This document shows positions 52,204 through 61,815 of a stretch of 64,000 bases of DNA, piece by piece. The DNA lies in contig CBDUBC010000002.1 of the NCBI GenBank assembly GCA_965365285.1, positions 1 through 64,000 of the forward strand, given 5' to 3'. The stretch's first letter is position 1; each line of letters opens with the position of its first letter. The translations under genes were made by a program, and so were the position numbers. The DNA is from JAURDE01 sp965365285. Lineage in GTDB: Bacteria; Bdellovibrionota; Bacteriovoracia; Bacteriovoracales; Bacteriovoracaceae. The notes beneath the pieces are model-generated. The model made no database searches. It saw nothing but the letters and a program-made list of their open reading frames with translations, and was not told the DNA's origin.

Positions 52204-54170
52204 TTTAGATTTTCTTCGAATAATTTTGCGACCTTGCCCTTATGCAACTTAAGGGCGGAAAGGTCCTTAAGCCAGAGTTTTTCTTTTAAATTCCAAGTCC
52301 CCGTTAATCCAATTAACTTTTCCTTGGACTGGATGTATCTATCGAACCCCTCTCTTTTATCAAACTGTTCTGAGAATAGAATGGAATGAGCAATATTAAG
52401 AGCATCATACCCTCGCATTTCAATTAGCTTGGGATACTTTTGATAGCGCCCATAAAACTCTTCTTGAAAGGCTTGAGCGACGTCCTGAACGTGATCTCCA
52501 ATAAAATGAAGAGCTCCTAGCTTATAACTCTCCCGAGAAAGCGACTGAGACCTCCAGCTTGGTCCTCCAAAGATTTTAACTCGAAAGGCATCATAATAAG
52601 TAAAACTTGGAATAATTTGGAGGGCTTCGGTTGGAAATGCAGGAATAAAAATCCAGTCGAAATCAATCTGCGGATTAAGAATCTGAATTCTCCTAATGGA
52701 GCTTAATTTTTCCAGACTCTGAATTTCCTTGTAGATATCGATTTCTTCACTTCTGGAACGCTTATACTTGAGTCCTAAAATATTTTTAATATCTTCTCTA
52801 TAGTCCGTTTGATTTCTTTCAAAGCTAAGTGCGTCGGTGACGTTTACATCCAGAATATTGGCCCTTCTCCAAAACTCATCCACATAGGCCTTACCACGAG
52901 GACCGTATGGATAAAGGATCGCTACGTTTTTACCAAATTCTTCAAGCACTTTTTCTGAAAAAAGCTCATTAATTTGAGATTCAACAGAGCCTGGGATTTC
53001 AAGAAGAAGGTGATCTTTTCGATCTCGAGGAAGAAAAACCTGATCAAGAGATATAAAGAAGACCCCATTTCTTTTAGCTTCCATAAATTCTTCAGAGGAT
53101 TCTGAAGAAAAAAGTCCTCCAATGATAGTGCTTACATGATCATTTTCAATAAGCTCTTTAACAACGTAGGCGCCTACTGTTGGGCTATTTTTAGAGTCCT
53201 TGATAATGAGTTTATAAGGAATCTTTTCCTCACCAAATCGCTTTTGAATTTCCTTAAAAGCATGATCAATTCCTAAAAGAGCTCTTTCTCCAAAGACTTT
53301 ATTTTTTCCACTCAAAGGAAGCACAACTCCAATCGAGTAAGGATCCATCTTGGAGTAGTTCTCTCTTCTAAAACTAAAGTCTTGAATAAGTCCTTGAATC
53401 TCTGCATATTTTTCGTACTTATCCACAATCCATTCAATGAGATCTTCTGCTTCTTGGTTGTTTCCTTGGTAATAAAGTTTTTCAGACTGAAGATAGCCTA
53501 GGTAAGCGATGACGAGAGGTCGTTTATCATCAAATTCTTCAAGAAAGCGAATCTGCTGATTTTTACCAATTTGAAGAAACTCTTGTTTAAGATATCCAAA
53601 ATGAGAATCATTTCGAATATCATCAAGATTATTCATATCTTCAAGATAGCGCCCAAGACTTACAAGAGCAGCGTAAGACTTTCCAAGCTCTTTGGAGATT
53701 TTATAGCGAAGAAGTTGAAATTTTTTTCGCTCTTTAGAGTTGAGGTACTGGTAATCACTACCTTCACTAATAACAAAGGCCTTTTCCATGAAACCAAGTT
53801 TAAAGTAACTAGAGGCGAGATTAAGTTTAATTTGTGAATTAAGAGATCGATCCAGGGCAGAGGTTACCATCGCCAGTTCAAAATGATATATGGCCTGTTC
53901 AAATTGGGCCTTAGAGAAATGAATCACCCCAATCAAATTTCTTCGAAGAGATCGCTCTGATGGAAGGAGGGTATTTTCATCGATCTTTTTAAGACCTACT
54001 AGAGCAAGTTCATACTTTCCTTGCCTGTAAAGCTCCTTAATTGCGCCGATATCCATTAAAAACTTATCAGAATAAAGATCTTTAACGTTTTGAGGGGTCA
54101 GCATGCTTACACCCGAACACCCTTGGAATAAAAAAAGTGATAGAAATAAAAAGGAAGCCACTAATCTCAT
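52200..54170 (-). CDS. LpoA-like outer-membrane lipoprotein (penicillin-binding protein activator)
   Basis: Lipobox FLFQGC (Cys18). Residues about 45-285 are helical TPR-like repeats, and residues about 285-650 have the periplasmic binding protein type I fold (YSIGVVLPLSGKNKVFGERALLGIDHAF, TIIGGLFSSES, VAILYPYGPRG, DWIFIPAF). This order is that of LpoA, which activates a bifunctional PBP from the outer membrane. A branched-chain amino-acid receptor is the alternative, but lipid anchor plus TPR part favour LpoA. It has its own promoter (54200-54228). Confidence 0.78.
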   Translation of the reverse strand: MRLVASFLFLSLFLFQGCSGVSMLTPQNVKDLYSDKFLMDIGAIKELYRQGKYELALVGLKKIDENTLLPSERSLRRNLIGVIHFSKAQFEQAIYHFELAMVTSALDRSLNSQIKLNLASSYFKLGFMEKAFVISEGSDYQYLNSKERKKFQLLRYKISKELGKSYAALVSLGRYLEDMNNLDDIRNDSHFGYLKQEFLQIGKNQQIRFLEEFDDKRPLVIAYLGYLQSEKLYYQGNNQEAEDLIEWIVDKYEKYAEIQGLIQDFSFRRENYSKMDPYSIGVVLPLSGKNKVFGERALLGIDHAFKEIQKRFGEEKIPYKLIIKDSKNSPTVGAYVVKELIENDHVSTIIGGLFSSESSEEFMEAKRNGVFFISLDQVFLPRDRKDHLLLEIPGSVESQINELFSEKVLEEFGKNVAILYPYGPRGKAYVDEFWRRANILDVNVTDALSFERNQTDYREDIKNILGLKYKRSRSEEIDIYKEIQSLEKLSSIRRIQILNPQIDFDWIFIPAFPTEALQIIPSFTYYDAFRVKIFGGPSWRSQSLSRESYKLGALHFIGDHVQDVAQAFQEEFYGRYQKYPKLIEMRGYDALNIAHSILFSEQFDKREGFDRYIQSKEKLIGLTGTWNLKEKLWLKDLSALKLHKGKVAKLFEENLN

Positions 54171-54199
54171 GCGTAAAATCCTATATAATGATTAGGAAT

Positions 54200-54228
54200 A
54201 CTTTACACTGCTCTTAAGATCGTGACAA
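54200..54228 (-). promoter_or_regulatory. Promoter of the LpoA-like gene
   Basis: Minus strand TTGTCA (54228 to 54223), 17-base spacer, TAAAGT (54205 to 54200), leader of about 23 bases with AGGA before the ATG at 54170. Confidence 0.45.
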
Positions 54229-54259
54229 AGTCTTGAATTTTCTCGATGCAAAAATTAGA

Positions 54260-55396
54260 TTATTGAAAAAGCTCTTTCACCTTATCAAAAAAGCCCTTAC
54301 TCATTGGATTGCTCTTCGTATCATCGAATTTAGCAAGCTGTTCAAAAATCTTTTTCTGTTCTGAGTTGAGTTTGGTTGGGGTCTCAACATGAATATGAAT
54401 AATTTGATCACCTTTTCCATAACCGCCAAGTTTTGTGATTCCTTTACCTTTGAGTCTCATCTTTTTACCAGACTGAACTCCAGCAGGAATTGTAACGGCG
54501 ACTTTTCCATCAAGAGTTGGAACTTCTATTTCAGCTCCAAGAGCAGCTTGGGAAAAGCTCACTGGAACAGTACAATATACATCAAAGCCATCTCTTTCAA
54601 AGACTTCATGATCATTGATCATAACGAGAACATAAAGATCTCCAGAAGGTCCGCCATTTTTACCTGCTTCACCCTCTCCGCTTAGCTTCAACCTTTGACC
54701 GTGGTCAATACCAGCAGGGATTTTGACTTCGAGATTGACCGTTTTTTTCATCCGGCCATCTCCATGACATTTATTACAAGGATCGGAAATCATTTGACCG
54801 GAGCCATGGCACTTTGGACAAGGTGAAGCAACAGTGAAGAAACCTTGTTGTCTTCTAATTTCTCCAAAACCTTTACAGTAGTCACAATCGGTTGGTCTTG
54901 AGCCTTCTTTTCCACCAGTTCCGTGACACGTGTCACATTTTACGGCCCGATCAATCTTAATGTCTTTTGTGATTCCAAATGCAGCATCTTTAAAATTGAG
55001 ATGAAGTTCATACTGAAGATCATTTCCGGGTTGTCCCTGATGCCCTCGTCTTCCACCTCTTCTTCGGCCGCCGCCGAGGATATCGCCAAAAATATCCCCA
55101 AAGATATCACCGAGATCAGAAAAGTCGGAGAAACCTCCACCGAAGCCGCCACCGCCAAAGCCTTGTCCATTCATTCCTGCATGTCCAAATTGGTCGTACC
55201 GGCTTTTCTTTTCATCGTTTAAAAGAACGTCAGCAGCTTCTGAGGCTTCTTTAAATTTAGCCTCTGCCTCCTTATTATCAGGGTTTTTATCCGGATGATA
55301 TTTGAGGGCAAGCTTACGATAAGCTTTTTTAACCTCATCTTTCGACGCGTTTCGATCGACCCCTAATACTTCGTAATAATCTCTTTTATCTGACAT
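54260..55396 (-). CDS. dnaJ: Chaperone protein DnaJ
   Basis: Hsp40 co-chaperone that delivers substrates to DnaK and stimulates its ATPase. J-domain with HPD at 34-36, a Gly/Phe-rich region, a zinc domain with four CxxCxGxG repeats (CDTCHGTG, CDYCKGFG, CPKCHGSG, CNKCHGDG), then the C-terminal peptide-binding domain. The length of 378 is normal. Separated from dnaK by a terminator hairpin, so it may be only partly co-transcribed. Confidence 0.97.
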   Translation of the reverse strand: MSDKRDYYEVLGVDRNASKDEVKKAYRKLALKYHPDKNPDNKEAEAKFKEASEAADVLLNDEKKSRYDQFGHAGMNGQGFGGGGFGGGFSDFSDLGDIFGDIFGDILGGGRRRGGRRGHQGQPGNDLQYELHLNFKDAAFGITKDIKIDRAVKCDTCHGTGGKEGSRPTDCDYCKGFGEIRRQQGFFTVASPCPKCHGSGQMISDPCNKCHGDGRMKKTVNLEVKIPAGIDHGQRLKLSGEGEAGKNGGPSGDLYVLVMINDHEVFERDGFDVYCTVPVSFSQAALGAEIEVPTLDGKVAVTIPAGVQSGKKMRLKGKGITKLGGYGKGDQIIHIHVETPTKLNSEQKKIFEQLAKFDDTKSNPMSKGFFDKVKELFQ

Positions 55397-55429
55397 CCGT
55401 TTTTCCTAATAATAGATTTTGAGCGCTCA

Positions 55430-55468
55430 TTATCTAAAAAAAGAGGCAAGATGAAAACTTGCCTCTTT
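55430..55468 (-). terminator. Terminator between dnaK and dnaJ
   Basis: An 11-base stem AAAGAGGCAAG / CTTGCCTCTTT with a seven-base loop. On the minus strand the stem runs into a stretch of seven Ts, so it would end or attenuate grpE-dnaK transcripts before dnaJ. Confidence 0.75.
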
Positions 55469-55484
55469 AATTAGATTGAAAAAA

Positions 55485-57401
55485 TTAAACTTCTTTAAAG
55501 TCAGCGTCGACGACATCGTCATCATCGTCTTTTTTCTCTGACTTGGTCTCAGCTCCATCTTGTGGTCCGGCTTGTTGCTCACCGCCTGGTTGCTGACCTT
55601 GCTGATACATTTCACCAGCTACTTTATGAGAAACATTTTGTAGTCTTTCATTGGCCCCTTTAAGTTCATCAAGAGACTCAGAGGTAAGGTGTTTCTTCGC
55701 TTCTTCAATAGCTGCTTCGAGCTCTTTCTTAGAATCTTCAGAAATCTTCCCTTCACCGTCTTTGATCATCTTTTCACTACTTAGAATAAGACCATCAAGT
55801 TGGTTTCGCGTGTCAACGACTTCTCTTTTCTTCTTATCAGTCTCTTTATTGGCTTCTGCTTCTTGAACCATTCTTTCAATTTCTTCTTCTGAAAGACCTG
55901 ATCCAGCAGTAATTTTAATTTCTTGAGACTTATTCGTCGCTTTATCAATCGCACTTACGTTTACGATCCCGTTGGCATCAATATCGAAGATAACTTCAAT
56001 TTGAGGTACCCCTCTTGGAGCTGGAGAGATTCCAGTAAGGTCAAATCGTCCAAGAGTTTTGTTATCGTTAGCGAATTCTCTTTCCCCCTGAAGAACGTGG
56101 ATGCTAACTGCAGGTTGGTTGTCCTGGGCAGTTGAGAACACCTGGCTCTTTTTCGTAGGAATAGTTGTATTTTTCTCGATGATTTTAGTCATAACACCAC
56201 CAAGAGTCTCGATCCCGAGAGAAAGAGGAGTAACGTCGAGAAGAAGTACGTCTTTTACGTCACCAGCAAGAACCCCACCTTGAATTGCAGCACCAGCAGC
56301 AACAACTTCGTCTGGATTTACCCCTTTAGAAGGCTCTTTTCCAAAAATTTCTTTAACTCTGGCTTGAACAGCTGGGATTCTTGTCGAGCCACCAACTAGG
56401 ATAACTTCGTGGATTTCATTTTTCTCCAGACCTGAATCTTTGAGACAAGTTAAACAAGGCTCTGCACGATCTTTTAGATAATTTGAAATAAGATCTTCAA
56501 ACTTCGATCTTGAAAGACTTAGATTGAGGTGTTTTGGACCTGAAGCATCAGCCGTGATAAACGGAAGATTTACATCCGTAGTCGTTACGTTTGAAAGCTC
56601 ATGCTTGGCTTTTTCAGCAGCTTCTTTAAGTCTTTGAAGAGCCATTTGATCTTTTCTAAGATCAACACCATTATCTTTTTTGAACTCATCAGCTAGGTAG
56701 TTGATGATCGCTTCATCAAAGTTTTCTCCACCAAGGAATGTATCTCCATTGGTTGCTTTAACTTCGAAAACACCATCACTTGTAATCTCAAGGATTGAAA
56801 TATCGAAAGTACCACCACCAAGGTCAAAGACCGCGATGTTTTGATCTTTTTTAGAGTCCAGACCGTAAGCAAGAGCTGCAGCCGTAGGCTCATTAATAAT
56901 TCTTTTTACTTCTAGACCAGCAATTCGGCCGGCATCTTTGGTTGCTTGTCTTTGAGCATCGTTAAAATAAGCTGGAACTGTAATGACCGCTTCAGTAACT
57001 GTTTCTCCAAGATAATCTTCAGCTGCTTTTTTAAGCTTTTGAAGGACCTTTGCAGAAATTTCCTGAGGGGCCATTTCTTTTCCGTCTACCTTTACCCAAG
57101 CATCACCATTTGCATTTTTAAAAATTTCAAATGGAGCTACATCAGCGAATTTTGAAGCTTCTGGAGTTTCAAATTTTCGACCGATCAGTCTTTTAATACC
57201 ATAAAGTGTTTTGGAAGGGTTTGTTACAGCTTGTCTTTTAGCAACCTGTCCAACAAGAGTATCCCCGTTGGTAGCAAAACCAATTACAGAGGGAGTTGTG
57301 TTGTGTCCTTCTTCGTTAGCAACAATTTTGTATTTACCATTTTCTAAAACAGCAACACAGGAGTTTGTCGTTCCTAAGTCAATTCCAATAATTTTTCCCA
57401 T
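55485..57401 (-). CDS. dnaK: Chaperone protein DnaK (Hsp70)
   Basis: ATP-dependent chaperone. N-terminal IGIDLGTTNSCVAV, the phosphate-2 loop VFDLGGGTFDISI, VGGSTRIPAVQ, then the substrate-binding domain and a lid with a Gln/Gly-rich tail ending DVVDADFKEV. The length of 638 is normal. A strong AAAGGAG precedes the ATG. It follows grpE by 21 bases. Confidence 0.98.
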   Translation of the reverse strand: MGKIIGIDLGTTNSCVAVLENGKYKIVANEEGHNTTPSVIGFATNGDTLVGQVAKRQAVTNPSKTLYGIKRLIGRKFETPEASKFADVAPFEIFKNANGDAWVKVDGKEMAPQEISAKVLQKLKKAAEDYLGETVTEAVITVPAYFNDAQRQATKDAGRIAGLEVKRIINEPTAAALAYGLDSKKDQNIAVFDLGGGTFDISILEITSDGVFEVKATNGDTFLGGENFDEAIINYLADEFKKDNGVDLRKDQMALQRLKEAAEKAKHELSNVTTTDVNLPFITADASGPKHLNLSLSRSKFEDLISNYLKDRAEPCLTCLKDSGLEKNEIHEVILVGGSTRIPAVQARVKEIFGKEPSKGVNPDEVVAAGAAIQGGVLAGDVKDVLLLDVTPLSLGIETLGGVMTKIIEKNTTIPTKKSQVFSTAQDNQPAVSIHVLQGEREFANDNKTLGRFDLTGISPAPRGVPQIEVIFDIDANGIVNVSAIDKATNKSQEIKITAGSGLSEEEIERMVQEAEANKETDKKKREVVDTRNQLDGLILSSEKMIKDGEGKISEDSKKELEAAIEEAKKHLTSESLDELKGANERLQNVSHKVAGEMYQQGQQPGGEQQAGPQDGAETKSEKKDDDDDVVDADFKEV

Positions 57402-57422
57402 ATTTTTCTCCTTTAACTTTTC

Positions 57423-57989
57423 TTAGTCATTTTTGGCGACAACAACTTTAGCCGCTCTTAGTAGTCTTCCGTTCAGTTTATAACCCTTTTGATACTCAGA
57501 AACGATTTCGTCATTTTCTTTTCCTTCTGCAGGTTGCTGAGCAAGTGCCTCATGAACATTAGGGTCAAACATTTCGCCAACTGAATTAATTTGCTCTAGC
57601 CCGTTTTTAAGAAGAACTTCTAAAAACTGCTTTTGAACCATATCAATTCCTACAAAGATATTTTTAACCTTATCGTCATCATCATTTTTAATGGCATCGA
57701 GTGTTCTTTCAAAGTTATCCATAACATCAAGAAGACCTGATAGAACTTTTTCGTTACCATATTTAATAAGATCTGCTTTTTCTCGATCGAAGCGTCTTCT
57801 CATATTTTCCATTTCAGCAGCCAGGTAATAGAATTTTTCTTTGTAATCTACTTCCTCATGCTTCTTTTCTTCATCTTCAACTTCTTCTACAACTTCCACT
57901 TCATGAGCCTCAGCTTCTTCTGCCTGTAACTCTTTGTGCTCATCCGATTTACTCATCTCCTCCCCTTCTACGGCCACTCGGTCTGTCAT
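57423..57989 (-). CDS. grpE: Nucleotide exchange factor GrpE
   Basis: Releases ADP from DnaK. An acidic N-terminal tail, a long helix (KEKFYYLAAEMENMRRRFDREK), DNFERTLDA, VGIDMVQKQFLEVL, FDPNVHEAL, and a beta end with KGYKLNGRLLRAAKVVVA. ATG 57989 has AAAGGG nine bases upstream. Two other starts are possible: TTG 58007 (no ribosome site) and ATG 57956, which has AGGGGAGGAG directly before it. No CIRCE element (TTAGCACTC-N9-GAGTGCTAA) was seen upstream. Confidence 0.94.
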   Translation of the reverse strand: MTDRVAVEGEEMSKSDEHKELQAEEAEAHEVEVVEEVEDEEKKHEEVDYKEKFYYLAAEMENMRRRFDREKADLIKYGNEKVLSGLLDVMDNFERTLDAIKNDDDDKVKNIFVGIDMVQKQFLEVLLKNGLEQINSVGEMFDPNVHEALAQQPAEGKENDEIVSEYQKGYKLNGRLLRAAKVVVAKND

Positions 57990-58067
57990 ATCGTTAAACC
58001 CTTTCAAGTTTTATAAAATTAACTACTCCCTCAAGGTGGGATTGTTTGGGTCTATGTCAATGCCGCT

Positions 58068-58096
58068 ATTATAAATAAAGTTAGAATCATCTCTAA
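58068..58096 (-). promoter_or_regulatory. Weak candidate promoter of grpE-dnaK
   Basis: On the minus strand TATAAT (58073 to 58068) with TTAGAG 17 bases upstream as a poor -35. The leader would be about 70 bases. No sigma32 or CIRCE signature was found. Confidence 0.3.
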
Positions 58097-58109
58097 ATAG
58101 CTGAAATTA

Positions 58110-59213
58110 CTACAGTGCATTTTCTCTAAAAAGCTCATCCATTAAAGAATCCAGGACCAGATATCCTCGTGAAGTCAGCCGAAAGTGCTTCTGAGAGTGT
58201 AATTCAGCGTATCCCTTTTCAACCCAGCTCTTCACAATAGCGCTCCAAGCCTCTTCGAGTTCAACCCCATCCTCAGTCCTAAGCTTTAAATACACTTCCT
58301 CTAGCCTCATTTGCTCGTGATTCAACTCTTCCGTTATATATTCAGCTCCTGTGGGCTTCCATTTATAGCGAATAGCACGATCCCCTAGATTGAGAAAGCC
58401 TGTCGCACTAGGACCTAAAGCAGCTACGGAGGCGCTTTTCCAGTACTGTTTATTATGAAAGCTTCTTTTATCTTTAAGCGCAAAATTAGAAACCTCATAG
58501 TGGTCATACCCCTCTGATCTTAGATAATCGGAGACGGCAAAATACTCTTTTTCTATCCATTCCTCAGAAGGCAGGTCTTTAAGATAAGGATAATCGCCCT
58601 TCACGGTAAGAATATAAACACTAAAATGATCTGGTCTGTATTTTAAGATTTCTTTAAGTTCTCGTAAAACATCTCTATTCCATTCCTTTGAAAAAGGAAG
58701 GCCTAGCATTAGATCTACTGAGAAGTTTTCCTTTTTTTTATGAAAAAACCTAATGGCATTGATGGCATCATCAACTGAGTGAGCTCGATCTAGGACTTTT
58801 GAATAGCGAGAGTCGAGGGACTGTATACCTAGGGAAAACCGATTAATGCCAAAGTCTTTCCAGGCATTGATAATTTCTTGGTTATAGCTATCCGGGTTCA
58901 CTTCCATGGTTGCTTCATAATTTTGATCAAATTCTATGTCGTGTTCTTTAAACATCTTATGTAAGGTTTTCGCGCCCTCTATACCCCAAAGGGAGGGAGT
59001 CCCACCCCCTAAATAGAGGCTTTTAAGAGGAGCGTAAGAGACAGAGTATTTTTCAAGGAGATGGTGTTGCTCTGTGAAGCTTTTCTCTAGTAATTGGTGA
59101 AAGCTTGTATAGTTTTCCCCTTCTTGAATTGGCTTTTTGTAAAAGTCGCAGTAATTGCAAATAGACTTACAGAAAGGAAAATGGATATAAAGGGAATTGA
59201 TATTATTTTTCAG
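58110..59213 (-). CDS. hemW: HemW, radical-SAM heme chaperone, with probable CTG start
   Basis: 367 residues if started at CTG 59213, close to the family's usual 375-380. The first ATG in frame (58955) would give only 281 residues and lose the N-terminal part LYIHFPFCKSICNYCDFY (Cys15, Cys19, Cys22 of the CX3CX2C 4Fe-4S site) and LGGGTPSLW. That region is in frame without a stop for 86 codons. AGGAG lies five bases before the CTG, and no ATG, GTG or TTG occurs between the in-frame stop at 59226-59228 and the motif. The rest (EVNPDSYNQE, GINRFSLGIQSLD, DLMLGLPF, YEVSNFA) is HemW-like. HemW inserts heme into respiratory proteins and lacks coproporphyrinogen oxidase activity. Confidence 0.85.
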   Translation of the reverse strand: MKNNINSLYIHFPFCKSICNYCDFYKKPIQEGENYTSFHQLLEKSFTEQHHLLEKYSVSYAPLKSLYLGGGTPSLWGIEGAKTLHKMFKEHDIEFDQNYEATMEVNPDSYNQEIINAWKDFGINRFSLGIQSLDSRYSKVLDRAHSVDDAINAIRFFHKKKENFSVDLMLGLPFSKEWNRDVLRELKEILKYRPDHFSVYILTVKGDYPYLKDLPSEEWIEKEYFAVSDYLRSEGYDHYEVSNFALKDKRSFHNKQYWKSASVAALGPSATGFLNLGDRAIRYKWKPTGAEYITEELNHEQMRLEEVYLKLRTEDGVELEEAWSAIVKSWVEKGYAELHSQKHFRLTSRGYLVLDSLMDELFRENAL

Positions 59214-59247
59214 TCCCGCTCCTAATTAGCTACTAAGGATAGAATGA

Positions 59248-61815
59248 ATGGAAATACAACAAGTCACGTTAGAAAACAACCTCAACTCAGTCTTCGTCAA
59301 TGTGCCGGGAAGTCCCTCCTCCACGGTTCAGATCTGGTTTAGGGCCGGTTCAGCGCTTGAAAAAGAGGAAGATTTAGGAATTGCTCACTTTTTAGAGCAT
59401 ATGTTCTTCAAAGGGAGTGAAAAGCGACCAGGATCGGCCATCGCTCATGAAGTAGAGTCTTTTGGGGGCGAGATTAATGCTTTCACATCATTTGACTACA
59501 CGTGCTATTACATTCAATCTCCTAGCCCTAAACTTACGGAGTCTGCTGAGATTCTCATGGATATGGTTTGTAACCCTACATTTCTTGAGAGTGAGTTAGT
59601 TCCTGAAAGAGATGTCGTTTTTGAGGAGTACCGTCGAAGCCAGGATGATCCTAGCCAATTCTGTTTTCAAAGAATGCAAGGCTCTTATTTCAAAGATAGC
59701 TACTCTCACCCAATTCTGGGTCGAGAAAACACAATTAAGAATTTTAGTCGAGAGCAGCTTCTTAATTTCAGAAAGAGTAACTATAACCTAGAAAATGCTC
59801 TTCTCATTGTTTCAGGAGATCTCGATAAAAATCCTCAAATCAAAAAAACTATTCAGAAATTTCAACTTCCAAGTGGAGAGGCCAGTAATTTTCCAGAATT
59901 TAAGCTTAGAGGGAATAACAAGCTCGAAATTCATCAAAAAGAAACAAGAATGTGTCAGCTCAATATTTTTATAGAAGCCCCCTACTATAATTCTGAAGAG
60001 GGACCTCTGGAAGATCTCGCTGTAGGTTGTTTTGGTTATGGAGAAACTTCTCCTCTTTTTAAAAGACTTATTACGGATACGGCCTTTGCCAATAAATCAG
60101 TTTCCTACACTCTTTTTATGAATAAAGGCGGTATTCACCTCTTTAAAGTAATCTTCCCGTTCGCAAATATCAAAAAAGTGGTTTCAACCCTTTCTGAAAT
60201 CTTTGAAGAAAACTTTGAACATGGTCTTCTTAAAGATGATATTGAAAAAATTAAAAACCAGTATATTGCTTCCAAGATTTATGAAAAAGAAACTCTAGAA
60301 TCTTTCTCTTCCTCTCTAGGTCATGGCTTTGCTCAAACTGGAGATATATACAGCGAAGACATCTTTATTAATGCCATTAAGGAAAAGACCGTTGCAGACG
60401 TAAATTATGCTATGAAGACGATTCTTTCGAGGCCCGCTCATATAGGACTTCAAATTCCAATGGATGCAGATCCAAAGCTTGCTAAAAAAGAGATGGAAAA
60501 ACTACAGAAGGTATTTAAAAAGCTAGAAAAAAAGAAAAGCACTAAAATTAACTCTAAATTTAAGAAGAAAATTTCTAAGCATGATCAAGCCGTTAAAGTC
60601 TTTGAGCTTAAGGAAGGAATTTCTCTTATTCATCGACAAAACCAGCTGGTTCCAACTTCTGTCTTTCAAACTTACCTAAAGGGCGGACTTTCCGACGAAA
60701 ATCTTGATACTAATGGCTGTTATAATCTCATTAGCTCTATGTTTCTTAAAGGAAACGAATACATGGAGGAAGATGAGATTAAAACCATCCTTGAAAACCG
60801 ATCTGCTTCCCTTCAAGGTTTCTCTGGTAAAAATGCCTACGGGCTAAATCTTCATTGCCTAAGTTCTGACTTCCCGGAGCTTATGGAAATTTCTATGAAC
60901 TCTCTTCTTCATAGTACTTTCCCTCAAAAGAAACTCTCTTTTGAAAAAGAGATGACTCTTAGGCATTTAGAAAGTCAAAAGGAAGATCCTATTCATCACT
61001 GTTTTAGAACTGTAGGTGAGCTTCTTTTTAATCAGCACCCTTATTCCATGAATGTTCTTGGAACTAAAAAGACACTTCGAAAACTAAGTCGAAAGATACT
61101 TGAAACCATCCATCTTAAAAACCTTAAGCGTAGTCAGATTCTTTTCACCTATTGTGGAAACCTTGCTGCAGAGGAAGTAATTGATCTAATTACTCCTCAC
61201 TTAGACAATCTTAAAGGAAGAGCCGTTAAAGATTCTCATAATAAAAAAATTGACCCTATCACAGATCAAATAGTTCATATCCCTTTTGATCGAGAACAAA
61301 CTCAAATCTTTATTGGTTTTCCAACTGGAGATTTTTCTTCTCAAGACAACATAACGCTAAAGATGATCACCACTCACCTCTCAGGTCTCTCTTCCGAACT
61401 TTTTGTTGATGTAAGAGATCGAAAAGGTCTCTGCTATACTGTCCAGCCTATTCACTTTTCTGCCCTAGAAGGTGGTTATTGGGGAATCTACATGGCAAGT
61501 GGACACGATAAAGTGGTTGAGGCCATGGCGGCAATTAATGAAATTTTGGGGAAATATCAAACTCGTGGTATCGATGAAGCCGGTTTTAATCGAATTAAAA
61601 AGATGATTGAAGGACAAAATCTTCTTAACCTAAGAACCAATGAAGATTATGCGAGCACTTACTCTATTCCTTATCTTCATGGGTTTGGAATTGATCACTT
61701 CTATAAAAAGAATGATAAGATTAATAATCTGACTTATGAAAAATTTAATCGCGATCTAAAAAAGATTCTTTCAAGAGAGAAATGTACCGTTCTTGTAGGA
61801 AGAGAGCTTAGCTAG
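59248..61815 (+). CDS. M16 zinc metalloprotease (pitrilysin family)
   Basis: Two M16 halves in one chain (855 residues). The first carries the active site HFLEH (His47, Glu50, His51) with the distal Glu in VVFEEYRRSQDDP; the second half (from about residue 450) lacks the zinc site and ends with the RxxxGLCYTVQP substrate-binding pattern. No signal peptide is seen, so it is probably cytoplasmic or exported by another route. Such enzymes cut short peptides. It is divergent from hemW by 34 bases and overlaps the convergent gene by eight. Confidence 0.9.
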   Translation: MEIQQVTLENNLNSVFVNVPGSPSSTVQIWFRAGSALEKEEDLGIAHFLEHMFFKGSEKRPGSAIAHEVESFGGEINAFTSFDYTCYYIQSPSPKLTESAEILMDMVCNPTFLESELVPERDVVFEEYRRSQDDPSQFCFQRMQGSYFKDSYSHPILGRENTIKNFSREQLLNFRKSNYNLENALLIVSGDLDKNPQIKKTIQKFQLPSGEASNFPEFKLRGNNKLEIHQKETRMCQLNIFIEAPYYNSEEGPLEDLAVGCFGYGETSPLFKRLITDTAFANKSVSYTLFMNKGGIHLFKVIFPFANIKKVVSTLSEIFEENFEHGLLKDDIEKIKNQYIASKIYEKETLESFSSSLGHGFAQTGDIYSEDIFINAIKEKTVADVNYAMKTILSRPAHIGLQIPMDADPKLAKKEMEKLQKVFKKLEKKKSTKINSKFKKKISKHDQAVKVFELKEGISLIHRQNQLVPTSVFQTYLKGGLSDENLDTNGCYNLISSMFLKGNEYMEEDEIKTILENRSASLQGFSGKNAYGLNLHCLSSDFPELMEISMNSLLHSTFPQKKLSFEKEMTLRHLESQKEDPIHHCFRTVGELLFNQHPYSMNVLGTKKTLRKLSRKILETIHLKNLKRSQILFTYCGNLAAEEVIDLITPHLDNLKGRAVKDSHNKKIDPITDQIVHIPFDREQTQIFIGFPTGDFSSQDNITLKMITTHLSGLSSELFVDVRDRKGLCYTVQPIHFSALEGGYWGIYMASGHDKVVEAMAAINEILGKYQTRGIDEAGFNRIKKMIEGQNLLNLRTNEDYASTYSIPYLHGFGIDHFYKKNDKINNLTYEKFNRDLKKILSREKCTVLVGRELS

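Noticed and set aside
54923..55222. Plus-strand frame over the Gly/Phe region of dnaJ
   Set aside because: Antisense to a certain gene; composition follows from Gly codons read in reverse.
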